Source: Sorangium aterium (GTDB taxonomy: Bacteria; Myxococcota_A; Polyangia; Polyangiales; Polyangiaceae). From it: a DNA stretch of 64,000 nucleotides. The DNA is taken from the NCBI RefSeq assembly GCF_028368935.1, contig NZ_JAQNDK010000002.1:2418001-2482000 (forward strand). The letters are read 5' to 3'. The notes under the pieces were generated by a model, which was not told where the DNA came from, searched no databases, and worked only from the letters and a program-made list of their open reading frames with translations. Position 1 is the first letter of the stretch. Every line of letters starts with the position of its first letter. A program made the position numbers and the translations under genes. Of this stretch, positions 26,579-34,097 are shown one piece after another.

Positions 26579-27460
26579 ATGACGACCCCCCGAGAGATCC
26601 TCGACTTCTACACGCGCCCTGCGGCGATGACGTCCGGCGGCGCGCACGCGCCCAGGTTCGACGAGCTGCCGGGCGACGTGGCCTCGCTCGTGCGCGTCGT
26701 ACAGGGCCTCTTGCTGCACCTGCACTGGGCGCAGGCCTATGGCGTGGAGCTCTCGGACGAGCGCCGCGGCGAGTCCCACCTCCGCCCGACGGACAGGATG
26801 CTGGATCGCCTCCTCGCGCACGACGATCGGCCGCTCTCCGCTGCCCGGCCGCTCGACACGCGCCTCGTCGGCACCTGCCGTGATTTCACGGTGCTCCTGG
26901 TCGCCCTGCTGCGCGCGAAGGGGATCCCTGCCCGCGCCCGCTGCGGCTTCGGCGGCTATTTCCACGCCGTCGACCTCGTGGACCACTGGGTCTGCGAGTA
27001 CTGGAACGCCGCCGAGGCGCGCTGGGTCCTCGTCGACGCGCAGATCGACGACGTTCAGCGTGCGGCGCTGAAGCCCGACTTCGACGTGCTCGACGTGCCG
27101 CGCCACCGCTTCGTGATCGCGGGCGACGCCTGGGCGCAGTGCCGCGCCGGGGAGGCCGATCCGTCGAAGTTCGGGATGTTCGACATGCGCGGCCTCTGGT
27201 TCATCAGCGGCAACGTCCTGCGCGATCTCGCCGCGCTCAACAACATGGAGATGCTGCCGTGGGACGACTGGGGTGCGATGATCGGATCCGACGAGCCGCT
27301 GCGGGACGACCAGCTCGCGCTGTTCGACCGGCTCGCGGCGATCACCCGCTCGCCCGACGCGCGCTTCGCCGAGCTGCGCCAGCTCTACGAGGGCGACGAG
27401 CGCCTGCGGGTGCCGGCGGTCGTCTTCAACGCCGTCCTCAACCGTCAGGATTCGCTCTAG
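26579..27460 (+). CDS. transglutaminase-like domain protein
   Basis: In this 293-residue protein the central part carries a transglutaminase/protease core. The Cys is in LVGTCRDFTVLLVALLRAKG (near residue 100), the His in DHWVCEYW (near 138) and the Asp in WVLVDAQID (near 150), in the right order and spacing. The N-terminal helical part and the long C-terminal helical region (FDMRGLWFISGNVLRDLAALN) are typical of standalone bacterial members. There is no signal peptide, so it is cytoplasmic. The substrate is unknown. The stop codon TAG lies inside the first copy of the 162-bp repeat. Confidence 0.85.
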   Translation: MTTPREILDFYTRPAAMTSGGAHAPRFDELPGDVASLVRVVQGLLLHLHWAQAYGVELSDERRGESHLRPTDRMLDRLLAHDDRPLSAARPLDTRLVGTCRDFTVLLVALLRAKGIPARARCGFGGYFHAVDLVDHWVCEYWNAAEARWVLVDAQIDDVQRAALKPDFDVLDVPRHRFVIAGDAWAQCRAGEADPSKFGMFDMRGLWFISGNVLRDLAALNNMEMLPWDDWGAMIGSDEPLRDDQLALFDRLAAITRSPDARFAELRQLYEGDERLRVPAVVFNAVLNRQDSL

Positions 27461-27617
27461 AGCGGCGGTCACCCGCTTCGGATACGGGCCCACCTCGACG
27501 TTTTCGGTGCTCAGCGCACCGGAGTGCGCTTGCGCGCCGAAAACGCCGATCTGGGCCCGTCTCCTGTGCGGGAGACCGCCGCTCTGCTCGGCATGGGGCT
27601 GAGGTGGGCGGAAACCG
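27456..27617 (+). repeat. 162-bp structured dispersed repeat, copy A
   Basis: It is nearly identical to 52823-52984 (6 mismatches in 162, five clustered in 27590-27600). Nested inverted repeats are AGAGCGGCGGTC (27459-27470) with 27574-27585, ACGGGCCCA (27484-27492) with 27552-27560, and CGTTTTCGG (27499-27507) with 27537-27545. An apical hairpin is GCGCAC-CGGA-GTGCGC. GCCCACCTC (27488-27496) can alternatively pair with GAGGTGGGC (27601-27609). A side hairpin GTCTCC/GGAGAC lies at 27559-27576. It starts on the stop codon of the transglutaminase gene and fills a convergent junction. It may be a REP/MITE-type element acting as a 3' structure. Confidence 0.9.
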
Positions 27618-27639
27618 GTACGGGCGCGCCGCGCTCGGG

Positions 27640-29010
27640 CTACCCGTGGCGGCTCGGAAAATCTCCCACGGCGGCCTCGCGCGCCCTGACCGCGCTGCGG
27701 AAGGCGGCGTAGCTCCAGCTCAGATCGCTCACGCTGCACTCATACCCGTTGTCGCGATCGAACTGCTCGCTCAGCTGGAGGCGATCGGAGTGGTAGATCA
27801 CCGCCTCGAGCATCCTGTCGCCCGCGTCGATCAGCTTCGCCGCGATGTCCGGATCGGCGGGATCACTCACGCCCACCTGCGCGAAGAACTTCTGCGTCGT
27901 GGCGTTCACGACCACGGCGCCCGGGGAGCTCTTGATCTTCGCCGCGAGCATGAAGTAGAGCTCCGCGAAGTTGCACGTCGTGAGCGCCCACGGGTGACCG
28001 GCGTCCGGACCAGCATCCGACTGGTTGCCGTCGTACGTATCCTCCGGGTACCGCCCGATCATCGGCCCCCTGCTCCGAGGCAGCGCCCGATCGGCGTCGT
28101 TGATGCGGTACCGCAGGTCGCCCTGGACGAACGCCTCGCGCACCAGCGCAGCCGTCGAGAGCAGCACCGGGTCCGCGCAGCTCGTGGATCCGTAGACGAC
28201 CGACATGACGACATCCACGTTGAGCGTCGCTCCCCTGCCATCGCTGGGTTTGCCGTTCGGTCCGGTGATGGACGCGTAGTACGGCTGCCCGTCGTAGGTG
28301 CCCTGGTGCGTCGCCATCTGGCTGCCCAGCCACTCTGCCGCCGCCCACATGTCGTTGGTGTACGGAGAGAGCCCGAGCTCGTCGGCGCGGCCGATCAGCG
28401 AGAGGAACGCCTTCCGCTGCACGGAGCGGGCATAGAAGCTGAATCCGGCCGTCTCCTCCCAGAGGTTGTGCGTCTGTTCCTTGTACGCCGAGAGGAGGTA
28501 CCGGGTGTCCTTCTCGATGATGGACCTGGCCGTGGCGAGCGCCTGCAGCGACAGCCGATCCTCGATGGCGAGGAGCGACAGGATGCGGTGCGCCGGGCCA
28601 TCCGTCTGCGAGGTCCAGTTGTCGCGCACGGTGCCGTCGATGTGGAAGCACGCCAGCGCGAACCTGCTCGCGCGCTCGGCGTTCTCCTGGCACAGCGCCG
28701 AGAACATCGTGTAATCCTCGCAGATGTTCCGCGCCATGAAGACCGGGTTGTCGAGCGCCTCCGGAATGCAGATGGCCGCGTCCCGGATCCAGTGGTGCAC
28801 ATAGTCCTGGTCGGTCTGACCCCTGTCGTCCGGCAGGGACGGGGACGCGAGCACGCACCCCTTGACGGACTGCATCGCGCCCTTGCTGAAGACCCAGGTC
28901 CCCGTCGCGAAGTTCCGCAGGAGGAGCACCTGCATGTACTTGCTGATCGCGTCGAACGATACGGACGAGACGTCGACGCTCGTGCTCAGGTAGTTGAATG
29001 AGCTGGCCAT
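27640..29010 (-). CDS. GH15 glucoamylase (fungal-type)
   Basis: This 456-residue (alpha/alpha)6-barrel enzyme starts at ATG 29010 behind a GAGAGGGGG purine run. Family signatures in order are: KGCVLASPS (50-58), DYVHHWIRDAAI (69-80), QTDGPAHRILSL (135-146), and LWEETAGFSFY (183-193) containing the catalytic acid Glu185. GRYPEDTYDG, GHPWALTTCNFAELYF, and SEQFDRDNG with the catalytic base Glu415 follow, then DLSWSYAAF. These match fungal glucoamylases rather than the usual bacterial GH15 layout with an N-terminal beta domain. There is no signal peptide, so it is apparently cytoplasmic and may act on internal glucan or maltooligosaccharides. No starch-binding domain is present. Confidence 0.85.
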   Translation of the reverse strand: MASSFNYLSTSVDVSSVSFDAISKYMQVLLLRNFATGTWVFSKGAMQSVKGCVLASPSLPDDRGQTDQDYVHHWIRDAAICIPEALDNPVFMARNICEDYTMFSALCQENAERASRFALACFHIDGTVRDNWTSQTDGPAHRILSLLAIEDRLSLQALATARSIIEKDTRYLLSAYKEQTHNLWEETAGFSFYARSVQRKAFLSLIGRADELGLSPYTNDMWAAAEWLGSQMATHQGTYDGQPYYASITGPNGKPSDGRGATLNVDVVMSVVYGSTSCADPVLLSTAALVREAFVQGDLRYRINDADRALPRSRGPMIGRYPEDTYDGNQSDAGPDAGHPWALTTCNFAELYFMLAAKIKSSPGAVVVNATTQKFFAQVGVSDPADPDIAAKLIDAGDRMLEAVIYHSDRLQLSEQFDRDNGYECSVSDLSWSYAAFRSAVRAREAAVGDFPSRHG

Positions 29011-29264
29011 GAAACCCCCTCTCTCGTGGTTTGTTCGTTTATAGCGGGGTGCCGATCCGCGCGCTAGGCGTACGGCGGTCGCGCACCGCGTCACTCGGCC
29101 ATGGGAGCGTCACGGCGTTGTCGTCTGGTCTCTGAGCATCGCGCTCCGCGAAGAGGCCCCGGCCGTCCGCCACACGGCGCCGCGTTCGCCGGGCGACCGC
29201 GGGCGACGCCGACCCCGGATGTTCGCCGTTGCGAACAATCCGCCCCGCCGTGCACAGTGGGCGC
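29011..29264. other. 254-bp divergent promoter region
   Basis: This lies between the glucoamylase and the LysR regulator. Besides the palindrome called separately (29221-29236) it shows no other structure. Confidence 0.4.
29221..29236. promoter_or_regulatory. palindromic operator upstream of the LysR gene
   Basis: GTTCGC-CGTT-GCGAAC followed by AAT lies 28 bases before the lysR-type ATG. It contains the T-N11-A frame expected for LysR binding. A second palindrome of the same kind (GTTCTC-CCCC-GAGAAC followed by AAT) precedes the doxX gene at 30177-30192. Confidence 0.65.
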
Positions 29265-30167
29265 ATGGTCGACCCGCTCTTCGACGATCTGCCCGCCCTG
29301 CTGTGCTTCGCGCGCGTCGTGGAGCGCCGCTCGTTCACCGCGGCCGCGGCGGAGCTCGGGGTGTCGAAGTCGATGGTGAGCACCCGGGTCGCGCGCCTGG
29401 AGGAGCGCCTCGGCGAGCGCCTGCTCGTGCGCACCACGCGCAAGCTCACCGTCACGGACGCCGGCATGAACCTCTATTCGCGCTGCGCGCGCGTGCTCGA
29501 GGAGGCCGCCGCCGCGGTGCGGGGCGCGTCCGACGCCGACCGGGGCCGCATCCGGCTCAACGCGCCGGTCAGCTTCGCGCAGATGTACCTGGCGGAGCCG
29601 CTCGCGCGGTTCCTCCGGGCGAGCCCGGGCGCGCACGTCGAGCTCATGCTGAACGACCGGCTCGTCGACCTGGTGGAGGAGCGCGTCGACCTGGCCATCC
29701 GGATCACGAAGCTCAAGGACTCGAGCCTCGTCGCGCGCCAGCTCGCCACGACGGCGCTGCACGTGGTCGGCGCGCCGGGCTACCTCGAGCGGCGGGGGCG
29801 GCCCGAGCAGCCGGGAGATCTCCTGCGCCACGACTGCCTGCGCTACCTCCACCTGCGCGTCGAGGACGAGTGGCGCTTCTACGGGGCCGGCGGGCGCATC
29901 TCCGTCCCCGTCTCCGGCCCGCTGACGGCGAGCAACGGGACGGCGCTCCGCGAGGCGGCCGTGTCCGGGATCGGCCTCGCGGTGCTGCCGCGCTTCATGG
30001 TCGACGAGGACCTCGCGGCCGGGCGCCTGGTCACGCTGCTCGACGCGTTCGCGCCCCGGCCCATGGGCATCTACGCGGTGCACGCGGCCGGCCGGCGCCC
30101 GCCCGCGCGGGTGCGGCGGCTCGTCGAGCACCTGGCGGCTGCGTTCCGCGGGATCTCATGGGCGTAA
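29265..30167 (+). CDS. LysR-family transcriptional regulator
   Basis: This 300-residue LysR regulator has a winged helix-turn-helix at residues 5-65 (LLCFARVVERRSFTAAAAEL GVSKSMVSTRVARLEERLG), the RTTRKLTVTDAG wing, then the periplasmic-binding-like effector domain with GRIRLNAPVSFAQMYLAEPL and the LVDLVEERVDLAIRI core. This belongs to the DNA-binding CrgA/DsdC-like group. It precedes doxX on the same strand by 97 bases. Matching palindromes before both genes suggest autoregulation and control of doxX. Confidence 0.9.
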   Translation: MVDPLFDDLPALLCFARVVERRSFTAAAAELGVSKSMVSTRVARLEERLGERLLVRTTRKLTVTDAGMNLYSRCARVLEEAAAAVRGASDADRGRIRLNAPVSFAQMYLAEPLARFLRASPGAHVELMLNDRLVDLVEERVDLAIRITKLKDSSLVARQLATTALHVVGAPGYLERRGRPEQPGDLLRHDCLRYLHLRVEDEWRFYGAGGRISVPVSGPLTASNGTALREAAVSGIGLAVLPRFMVDEDLAAGRLVTLLDAFAPRPMGIYAVHAAGRRPPARVRRLVEHLAAAFRGISWA

Positions 30168-30176
30168 CGGCAGATC

Positions 30177-30192
30177 GTTCTCCCCCGAGAAC
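30177..30192. promoter_or_regulatory. palindromic operator upstream of doxX
   Basis: GTTCTC-CCCC-GAGAAC followed by AATTCG shares its GTTC-N8-GAACAAT pattern and 16-bp size with the site at 29221-29236. It begins 10 bases after the LysR stop codon and 73 bases before the doxX ATG. Confidence 0.65.
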
Positions 30193-30264
30193 AATTCGTT
30201 CCCGGGCGCGCTCTACCGTGGCGCGGCGCCAGGGCTTACTCCTCGGGTCATGGAGGCATCACCC

Positions 30265-30687
30265 ATGAACCGTGTCGACACGATCCTCTCCGTTCCCCGC
30301 TCGGCCGAGCTGGCCGCGCTGACGTTGCGCCTCGGGCTGGGCGCCGTGTTCCTGGCGCACGCGCTCGCCAAGCCGCTCGTGTACACGCTGCCGGGCACCG
30401 TCGCGTTCTTCGCGGCGAGCGGCTTTCCGGGCTGGACGGCGTATCCGGTGTTCCTCGCCGAGCTGCTCGGCGGCGCGGCGCTCCTCGCCGGGCTCAGGAC
30501 GCGCCTGGTCTCGCTCTTGCTCCTGCCGGTGATGATCGGCGCGCTGCTCGTGCACCTGCCGAACGGCTGGATGTTCGCGGGCCAGGGGGGCGGCTGGGAG
30601 TACGTCGCCTTCCTGATGATCGCGCTCGGCGCGCAGGCCTTCCTCGGCGACGGCGCGTTCGCCGTGAGCCGGCTGCAGCGCAGCTAG
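30265..30687 (+). CDS. DoxX family membrane protein
   Basis: This 140-residue protein starts at ATG 30265 behind ATGGAGGC. It has four hydrophobic segments (ALTLRLGLGAVFLAHALAK, VFLAELLGGAALLAGL, LVSLLLLPVMIGALLVHL, YVAFLMIALGAQAFLG) and the GWEYVAF motif of the DoxX/SURF4-like family. Such proteins are linked to thiol or redox stress and quinone-related functions, usually under LysR or MarR control. Here the preceding LysR gene is the likely regulator. Confidence 0.88.
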   Translation: MNRVDTILSVPRSAELAALTLRLGLGAVFLAHALAKPLVYTLPGTVAFFAASGFPGWTAYPVFLAELLGGAALLAGLRTRLVSLLLLPVMIGALLVHLPNGWMFAGQGGGWEYVAFLMIALGAQAFLGDGAFAVSRLQRS

Positions 30688-30712
30688 CAGCTCGTCGCGC
30701 ACGGTCGAGGAG

Positions 30713-30733
30713 GGCCGCGCGATCTGCGCGGCC
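30713..30733. terminator. GC hairpin between convergent genes
   Basis: GGCCGCGC-GATCT-GCGCGGCC forms a perfect 8-bp stem with a five-base loop between the doxX stop and the cotH stop. There is no T-tract. Confidence 0.6.
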
Positions 30734-30745
30734 GCTCGCGCCGCG

Positions 30746-32446
30746 TCACGGCAGGTTGGCATCCATCCAGGCGAGTCGGGCCCGCAGGAAGTCGCGCATG
30801 CCCTGCAGCTGCCCCTCCCACGTCGGCGCGGTGGGGCCGCCGAGGAAGCCCTCGCTCGACTCGATGACGTCCGACACAGGCCACTTGGCGAAGTCGCGGA
30901 CGACGGCCTGCGAGAGCGGCGCGCTCAGCCTGTTCATGCGCTGCTCGATCGCGGCCTCGGACAGGTGCGTCTGGCGAAGCGCCGTGTAGCGCGCCTTCAC
31001 CTGCGCCATGAAGCTCGGATCCGCGGTGAGCTTCTGATACCAGTTGTTGACGTTTCTCGTGCCGCTGAAGCGCCAGCCGGTGTCGTCGCCCGATTGCGGC
31101 GTCGCGCTCTGGGCGCCCACGCCGCCGAGCGCGAAGTTGTAATCCCACAGCGGGCCGGCCTTGAGCTTCTGATCGCGATCCTTGAAGTAATAGGCGCTCC
31201 GCACGTAAGCGTCCACATTGAGCGTCAGCTCGCTGATGATCAGGTAGTCGATGAACGACGGCACGTCGATGTACGACGAGTAATCACCGATCGGCGTCTG
31301 ATGGACGCTGTCGTGGAACTCCTGGATGTACTGCGTCAGCCAGGTCTTCTGCTCGTCGTTCAGGGGATCGGGATCCACGACCTCGAGATCGATCCAGCAC
31401 GTGCCGCCCTCGTCGGGGCGGGGGCCGCCGAACCCGCCGAACGACGGGAGCGGATCCGAGCCGGTGCAGGCGAGCTTCGGCTCCTCGGCGGCCGCCTGGT
31501 CGAACTTGAAGATGTAGCCGCCGCTGATGTCCGGCAGTCCCCGGTCCGTCTCCTTGAGCTCCTTGAGATCGGTGCGGACCTTGTTGTTCTTGATGGTCTC
31601 CGAGACCCAGTAGATGCCCTGGTAATCCGCCTCGCCGATGGCGCGCGCATCGTAGTTCAGATAGACCTCGGCGAACTCGACGCGCGGCGCCTGGAGGCCC
31701 ATGTCGCGGCCCAGGGTGAACGTGAATGGATTCCGGATCAACGTGCGGTCGTAGTAGGGAGGGATCAGCGCCCAGTCCGAGTCGGCGGGCATGCCCAGCA
31801 CCGGGTAGTCGAGGTCCTTGTCGTCGTTGTCCCACAGCTCGAGCTTGTACGGCGTTTGCGGGAAGCTCTGCGACGATTGACCGCGCACGTGATACCCGCC
31901 GCGCATCGCCATCGTGGGCAGCGAGGCGATCGACGCCACGCCGTCGACCGGCTCCCAGATCATCACCGCCGCGTCGAAGTAGACCTCCTTGTCGGTCGGC
32001 TTGCCCATGCCGTAACCGTCCACGATCACGATGGGAATATCGGACGTCGCGTCGATGGTGCGCGCGATGTAGAGGCCGGTGCTCACCGCGCCGGTCGCGG
32101 CGCCTCCCACGAACGCCTGAGCGCGGACCTGCGTCGTGGCGGTGAGGGGCACGGGCTCGCCCGTGTACAACGTGGAGGACGCTGTCGGCAGCAGCCCGTC
32201 CAGCGTGTAGCGGATCTCGGCCCCCTCGATCGCCGTGGACATGCCCACCTGGATCTGATCCCTGAACGTCTGGCTGGGCGTGGAGAACGACACATCCCCG
32301 ATCAGGGACGGGGGCGGCGCCGCGTTGCCGTTGCCGTCGCCAGCCGGTGCCTGGCCGCAAGCGACGCTCAGAGAGATCAGGGCGAGCGAGATGGAACGGT
32401 GAAACCGGGCAAAGCGCCCTCGTTTGACCATGGTATGATTTTCCAC
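30746..32446 (-). CDS. CotH kinase-family lipoprotein
   Basis: This protein of about 566 residues has a lipobox (LSVACGQ) and a chitobiase-type beta-sandwich domain (about 50-115: SFSTPSQTFRDQIQVGM, IRYTLDGLLPT, ATTQVRAQAF). The CotH-like atypical kinase domain (about 135-520) follows: MRGGYHVRGQSSQSF, KLELWD, DWALIPPYYDRTLIRN, YQGIYWVSETIKNNKVR, SGGYIFKFD, GPLWDYNFALGG. CotH proteins phosphorylate secreted proteins in Bacillus and fungi; in myxobacteria they are abundant lipoproteins of unknown target. ATG 32431 is an alternative to the GTG at 32446. It is divergent from hcp. Confidence 0.85.
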   Translation of the reverse strand: MENHTMVKRGRFARFHRSISLALISLSVACGQAPAGDGNGNAAPPPSLIGDVSFSTPSQTFRDQIQVGMSTAIEGAEIRYTLDGLLPTASSTLYTGEPVPLTATTQVRAQAFVGGAATGAVSTGLYIARTIDATSDIPIVIVDGYGMGKPTDKEVYFDAAVMIWEPVDGVASIASLPTMAMRGGYHVRGQSSQSFPQTPYKLELWDNDDKDLDYPVLGMPADSDWALIPPYYDRTLIRNPFTFTLGRDMGLQAPRVEFAEVYLNYDARAIGEADYQGIYWVSETIKNNKVRTDLKELKETDRGLPDISGGYIFKFDQAAAEEPKLACTGSDPLPSFGGFGGPRPDEGGTCWIDLEVVDPDPLNDEQKTWLTQYIQEFHDSVHQTPIGDYSSYIDVPSFIDYLIISELTLNVDAYVRSAYYFKDRDQKLKAGPLWDYNFALGGVGAQSATPQSGDDTGWRFSGTRNVNNWYQKLTADPSFMAQVKARYTALRQTHLSEAAIEQRMNRLSAPLSQAVVRDFAKWPVSDVIESSEGFLGGPTAPTWEGQLQGMRDFLRARLAWMDANLP

Positions 32447-32756
32447 TTCGACCTCATTCAGAGTTCAAGGATCCTCCATTCTACTGACACACAGGGCTGC
32501 CGCGCTATCCGTTTCGGGCGCGCGCACCGTTTGCACTCCTACGCCGTGATTGCGCGTCGGCCGGCGCGGGGCAGCGCCGGAGAGCCCGGCCTCGTCCCGT
32601 TCTGGCCTCTCCGGATCCGGTGCGAGCCGGCGGCACGAACGTTGATTGACCTCGTGGCCGCCGAGGACGCGCCCTGCGCGGCTGCGCTGCCGCCACGCGC
32701 GCTCACCGGCCGGCGCCTGCGCTGCGCGCGTGGGCCCACAACCCTCGAGGTCCATC
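32447..32756. other. 310-bp divergent region between cotH and hcp
   Basis: The AT-richer half lies near the cotH start. I looked for FNR (TTGAT-N4-ATCAA) and HcpR-like (TTGTGA-N6-TCACAA) sites and found no clear match; the nearest is TTGATTGACC around 32642. Confidence 0.35.
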
Positions 32757-34064
32757 ATGACCATGTTCTGCAACCAGTGCGAGCAAGCATCCCACGGGAC
32801 CGGGTGCACCACGGCGGGCGTCTGCGGCAAGGACGAGGACGTGCAGTCGCTCCAGGAGCTCTTGATCTACGGCGTGAAGGGCGTCGCTGCCTACGCGCAC
32901 CACGCGCGAAAGCTCGGCATGCGCGACGAGCGGGTGAACGGCTTCCTCGAGGAGGCGCTCTTCTCCACGCTGACCAACGTGAGCTTCGACCCCGAGGCGC
33001 TCCTCGAGCTCTGCATGGAGTGCGGTCAGGTGAACCTCCTGGTGATGAGGCTGCTCGACGAGGGCCACCGCCTGCGCTTCGGCGAGCCGCAGCCGGCGAT
33101 GGTCCGGGAAGGCACCGTGGCGGGCCCGGGGATCCTCGTCTCGGGGCACGATCTCTCGGACCTCGCCGAGCTGCTCCGGCAGTGCGAGGGGACGGGCGTG
33201 AGGGTGTACACCCACGGCGAGATGCTGCCGGCGCACGCGTATCCGGAGCTCGCGCGCCACCCGAACCTCGTCGGGCACTACGGCTCCGCGTGGCAGCACC
33301 AGAAGATCGAGTTCCAGGCGTTCTCGGGGCCGATCCTGATGACCTCGAACTGCGTGCTCGTCCCGAAGGAGGCTTACCGCGATCGCCTGTTCACCTCCGG
33401 CGTCACCGCGGTGCCCGGCGGCCGGCGCGTGCGCGGCGGCGACTTCTCCGAGGTCATCCGGGCGGCCCTCGCGAGCCCGCCGCTGCCCGACCACTTCGTC
33501 CGCGAGACCGAGGTAGGCTACCACCACGAGGCGATCCTCGCGCACGCGGGCGCCATCGTGGAGGCGGTGAAGGCCGGGAAGATCAGCCGGTTCTTCCTGA
33601 TCGGCGGCTGCGACGGCCCCGAGGCGGCGCGCAGCTACTTCACGGACTACGCCGCGCAGACGCCTCGGGACTCGTTCATTCTGACGCTCGGTTGCGGCAA
33701 GTACCGTATTCGCAACCAGGACCACGGCACCCACCTCGGGCTGCCGCGGCTGCTCGACATGGGGCAGTGCAACGACGCCTACGGCGCCCTCCGCGTGGCC
33801 GGCGCGCTCGCCCAGGCGCTCGGCTGCGGGGTGAACGAGCTGCCCCTCACGCTGGTGATCTCGTGGCTCGAGCAGAAGGCGGTGGCGGTGCTCCTCACCC
33901 TGCTCAGCCTGGGCGTGAAGGGCATCGTGCTCGGGCCGCGCCTGCCGGCGTTCCTCTCGCCGAACGTGCTGCGGGTCCTGCAGCAGCGCTACGATCTCCG
34001 GCTGACCGGCAGGGCGCCGTCGAGGGACCTGCTGCAGCTCCACAGGGCGCCCGCGAGCGCCTGA
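32757..34064 (+). CDS. hcp: hybrid-cluster protein (hydroxylamine reductase, short class)
   Basis: This 435-residue protein starts at ATG 32757 (GAGG upstream). The N-terminal cluster motif is C-x2-C-x8-C-x5-C (CNQCEQASHGTGCTTAGVC), the spacing seen in classes with a [4Fe-4S] cluster. All hybrid-cluster ligands have counterparts: His in SGHDLSDL, Glu in THGEMLPAH, Cys in TSNCVLVP, GGCDG, LGCGKYR and GQCND, and Glu/Lys in SWLEQKAV. At about 435 residues it is shorter than the 540-550 of classes I and II, which fits class III lacking part of the helical domain. Hcp reduces NO or hydroxylamine under nitrosative stress. No hcr reductase gene is adjacent. Confidence 0.92.
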   Translation: MTMFCNQCEQASHGTGCTTAGVCGKDEDVQSLQELLIYGVKGVAAYAHHARKLGMRDERVNGFLEEALFSTLTNVSFDPEALLELCMECGQVNLLVMRLLDEGHRLRFGEPQPAMVREGTVAGPGILVSGHDLSDLAELLRQCEGTGVRVYTHGEMLPAHAYPELARHPNLVGHYGSAWQHQKIEFQAFSGPILMTSNCVLVPKEAYRDRLFTSGVTAVPGGRRVRGGDFSEVIRAALASPPLPDHFVRETEVGYHHEAILAHAGAIVEAVKAGKISRFFLIGGCDGPEAARSYFTDYAAQTPRDSFILTLGCGKYRIRNQDHGTHLGLPRLLDMGQCNDAYGALRVAGALAQALGCGVNELPLTLVISWLEQKAVAVLLTLLSLGVKGIVLGPRLPAFLSPNVLRVLQQRYDLRLTGRAPSRDLLQLHRAPASA

Positions 34065-34082
34065 GCGCGGGCGCGCCCGCGC
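34065..34082. terminator. 18-bp perfect palindrome between convergent genes
   Basis: GCGCGGGCGCGCCCGCGC begins at the first base after the hcp stop codon and ends 16 bases before the stop of the sugar dehydrogenase. There is no loop-specific sequence and no T-tract. Confidence 0.5.
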
Positions 34083-34097
34083 CCGACGTCTGCTGGC

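Noticed and set aside
27456-27617. Conserved minus-strand peptide across both copies of the 162-bp repeat
   Set aside because: The frame is open because the repeat is GC-rich and short. It has no start with ribosome site, and base changes follow stem pairing rather than codon positions.
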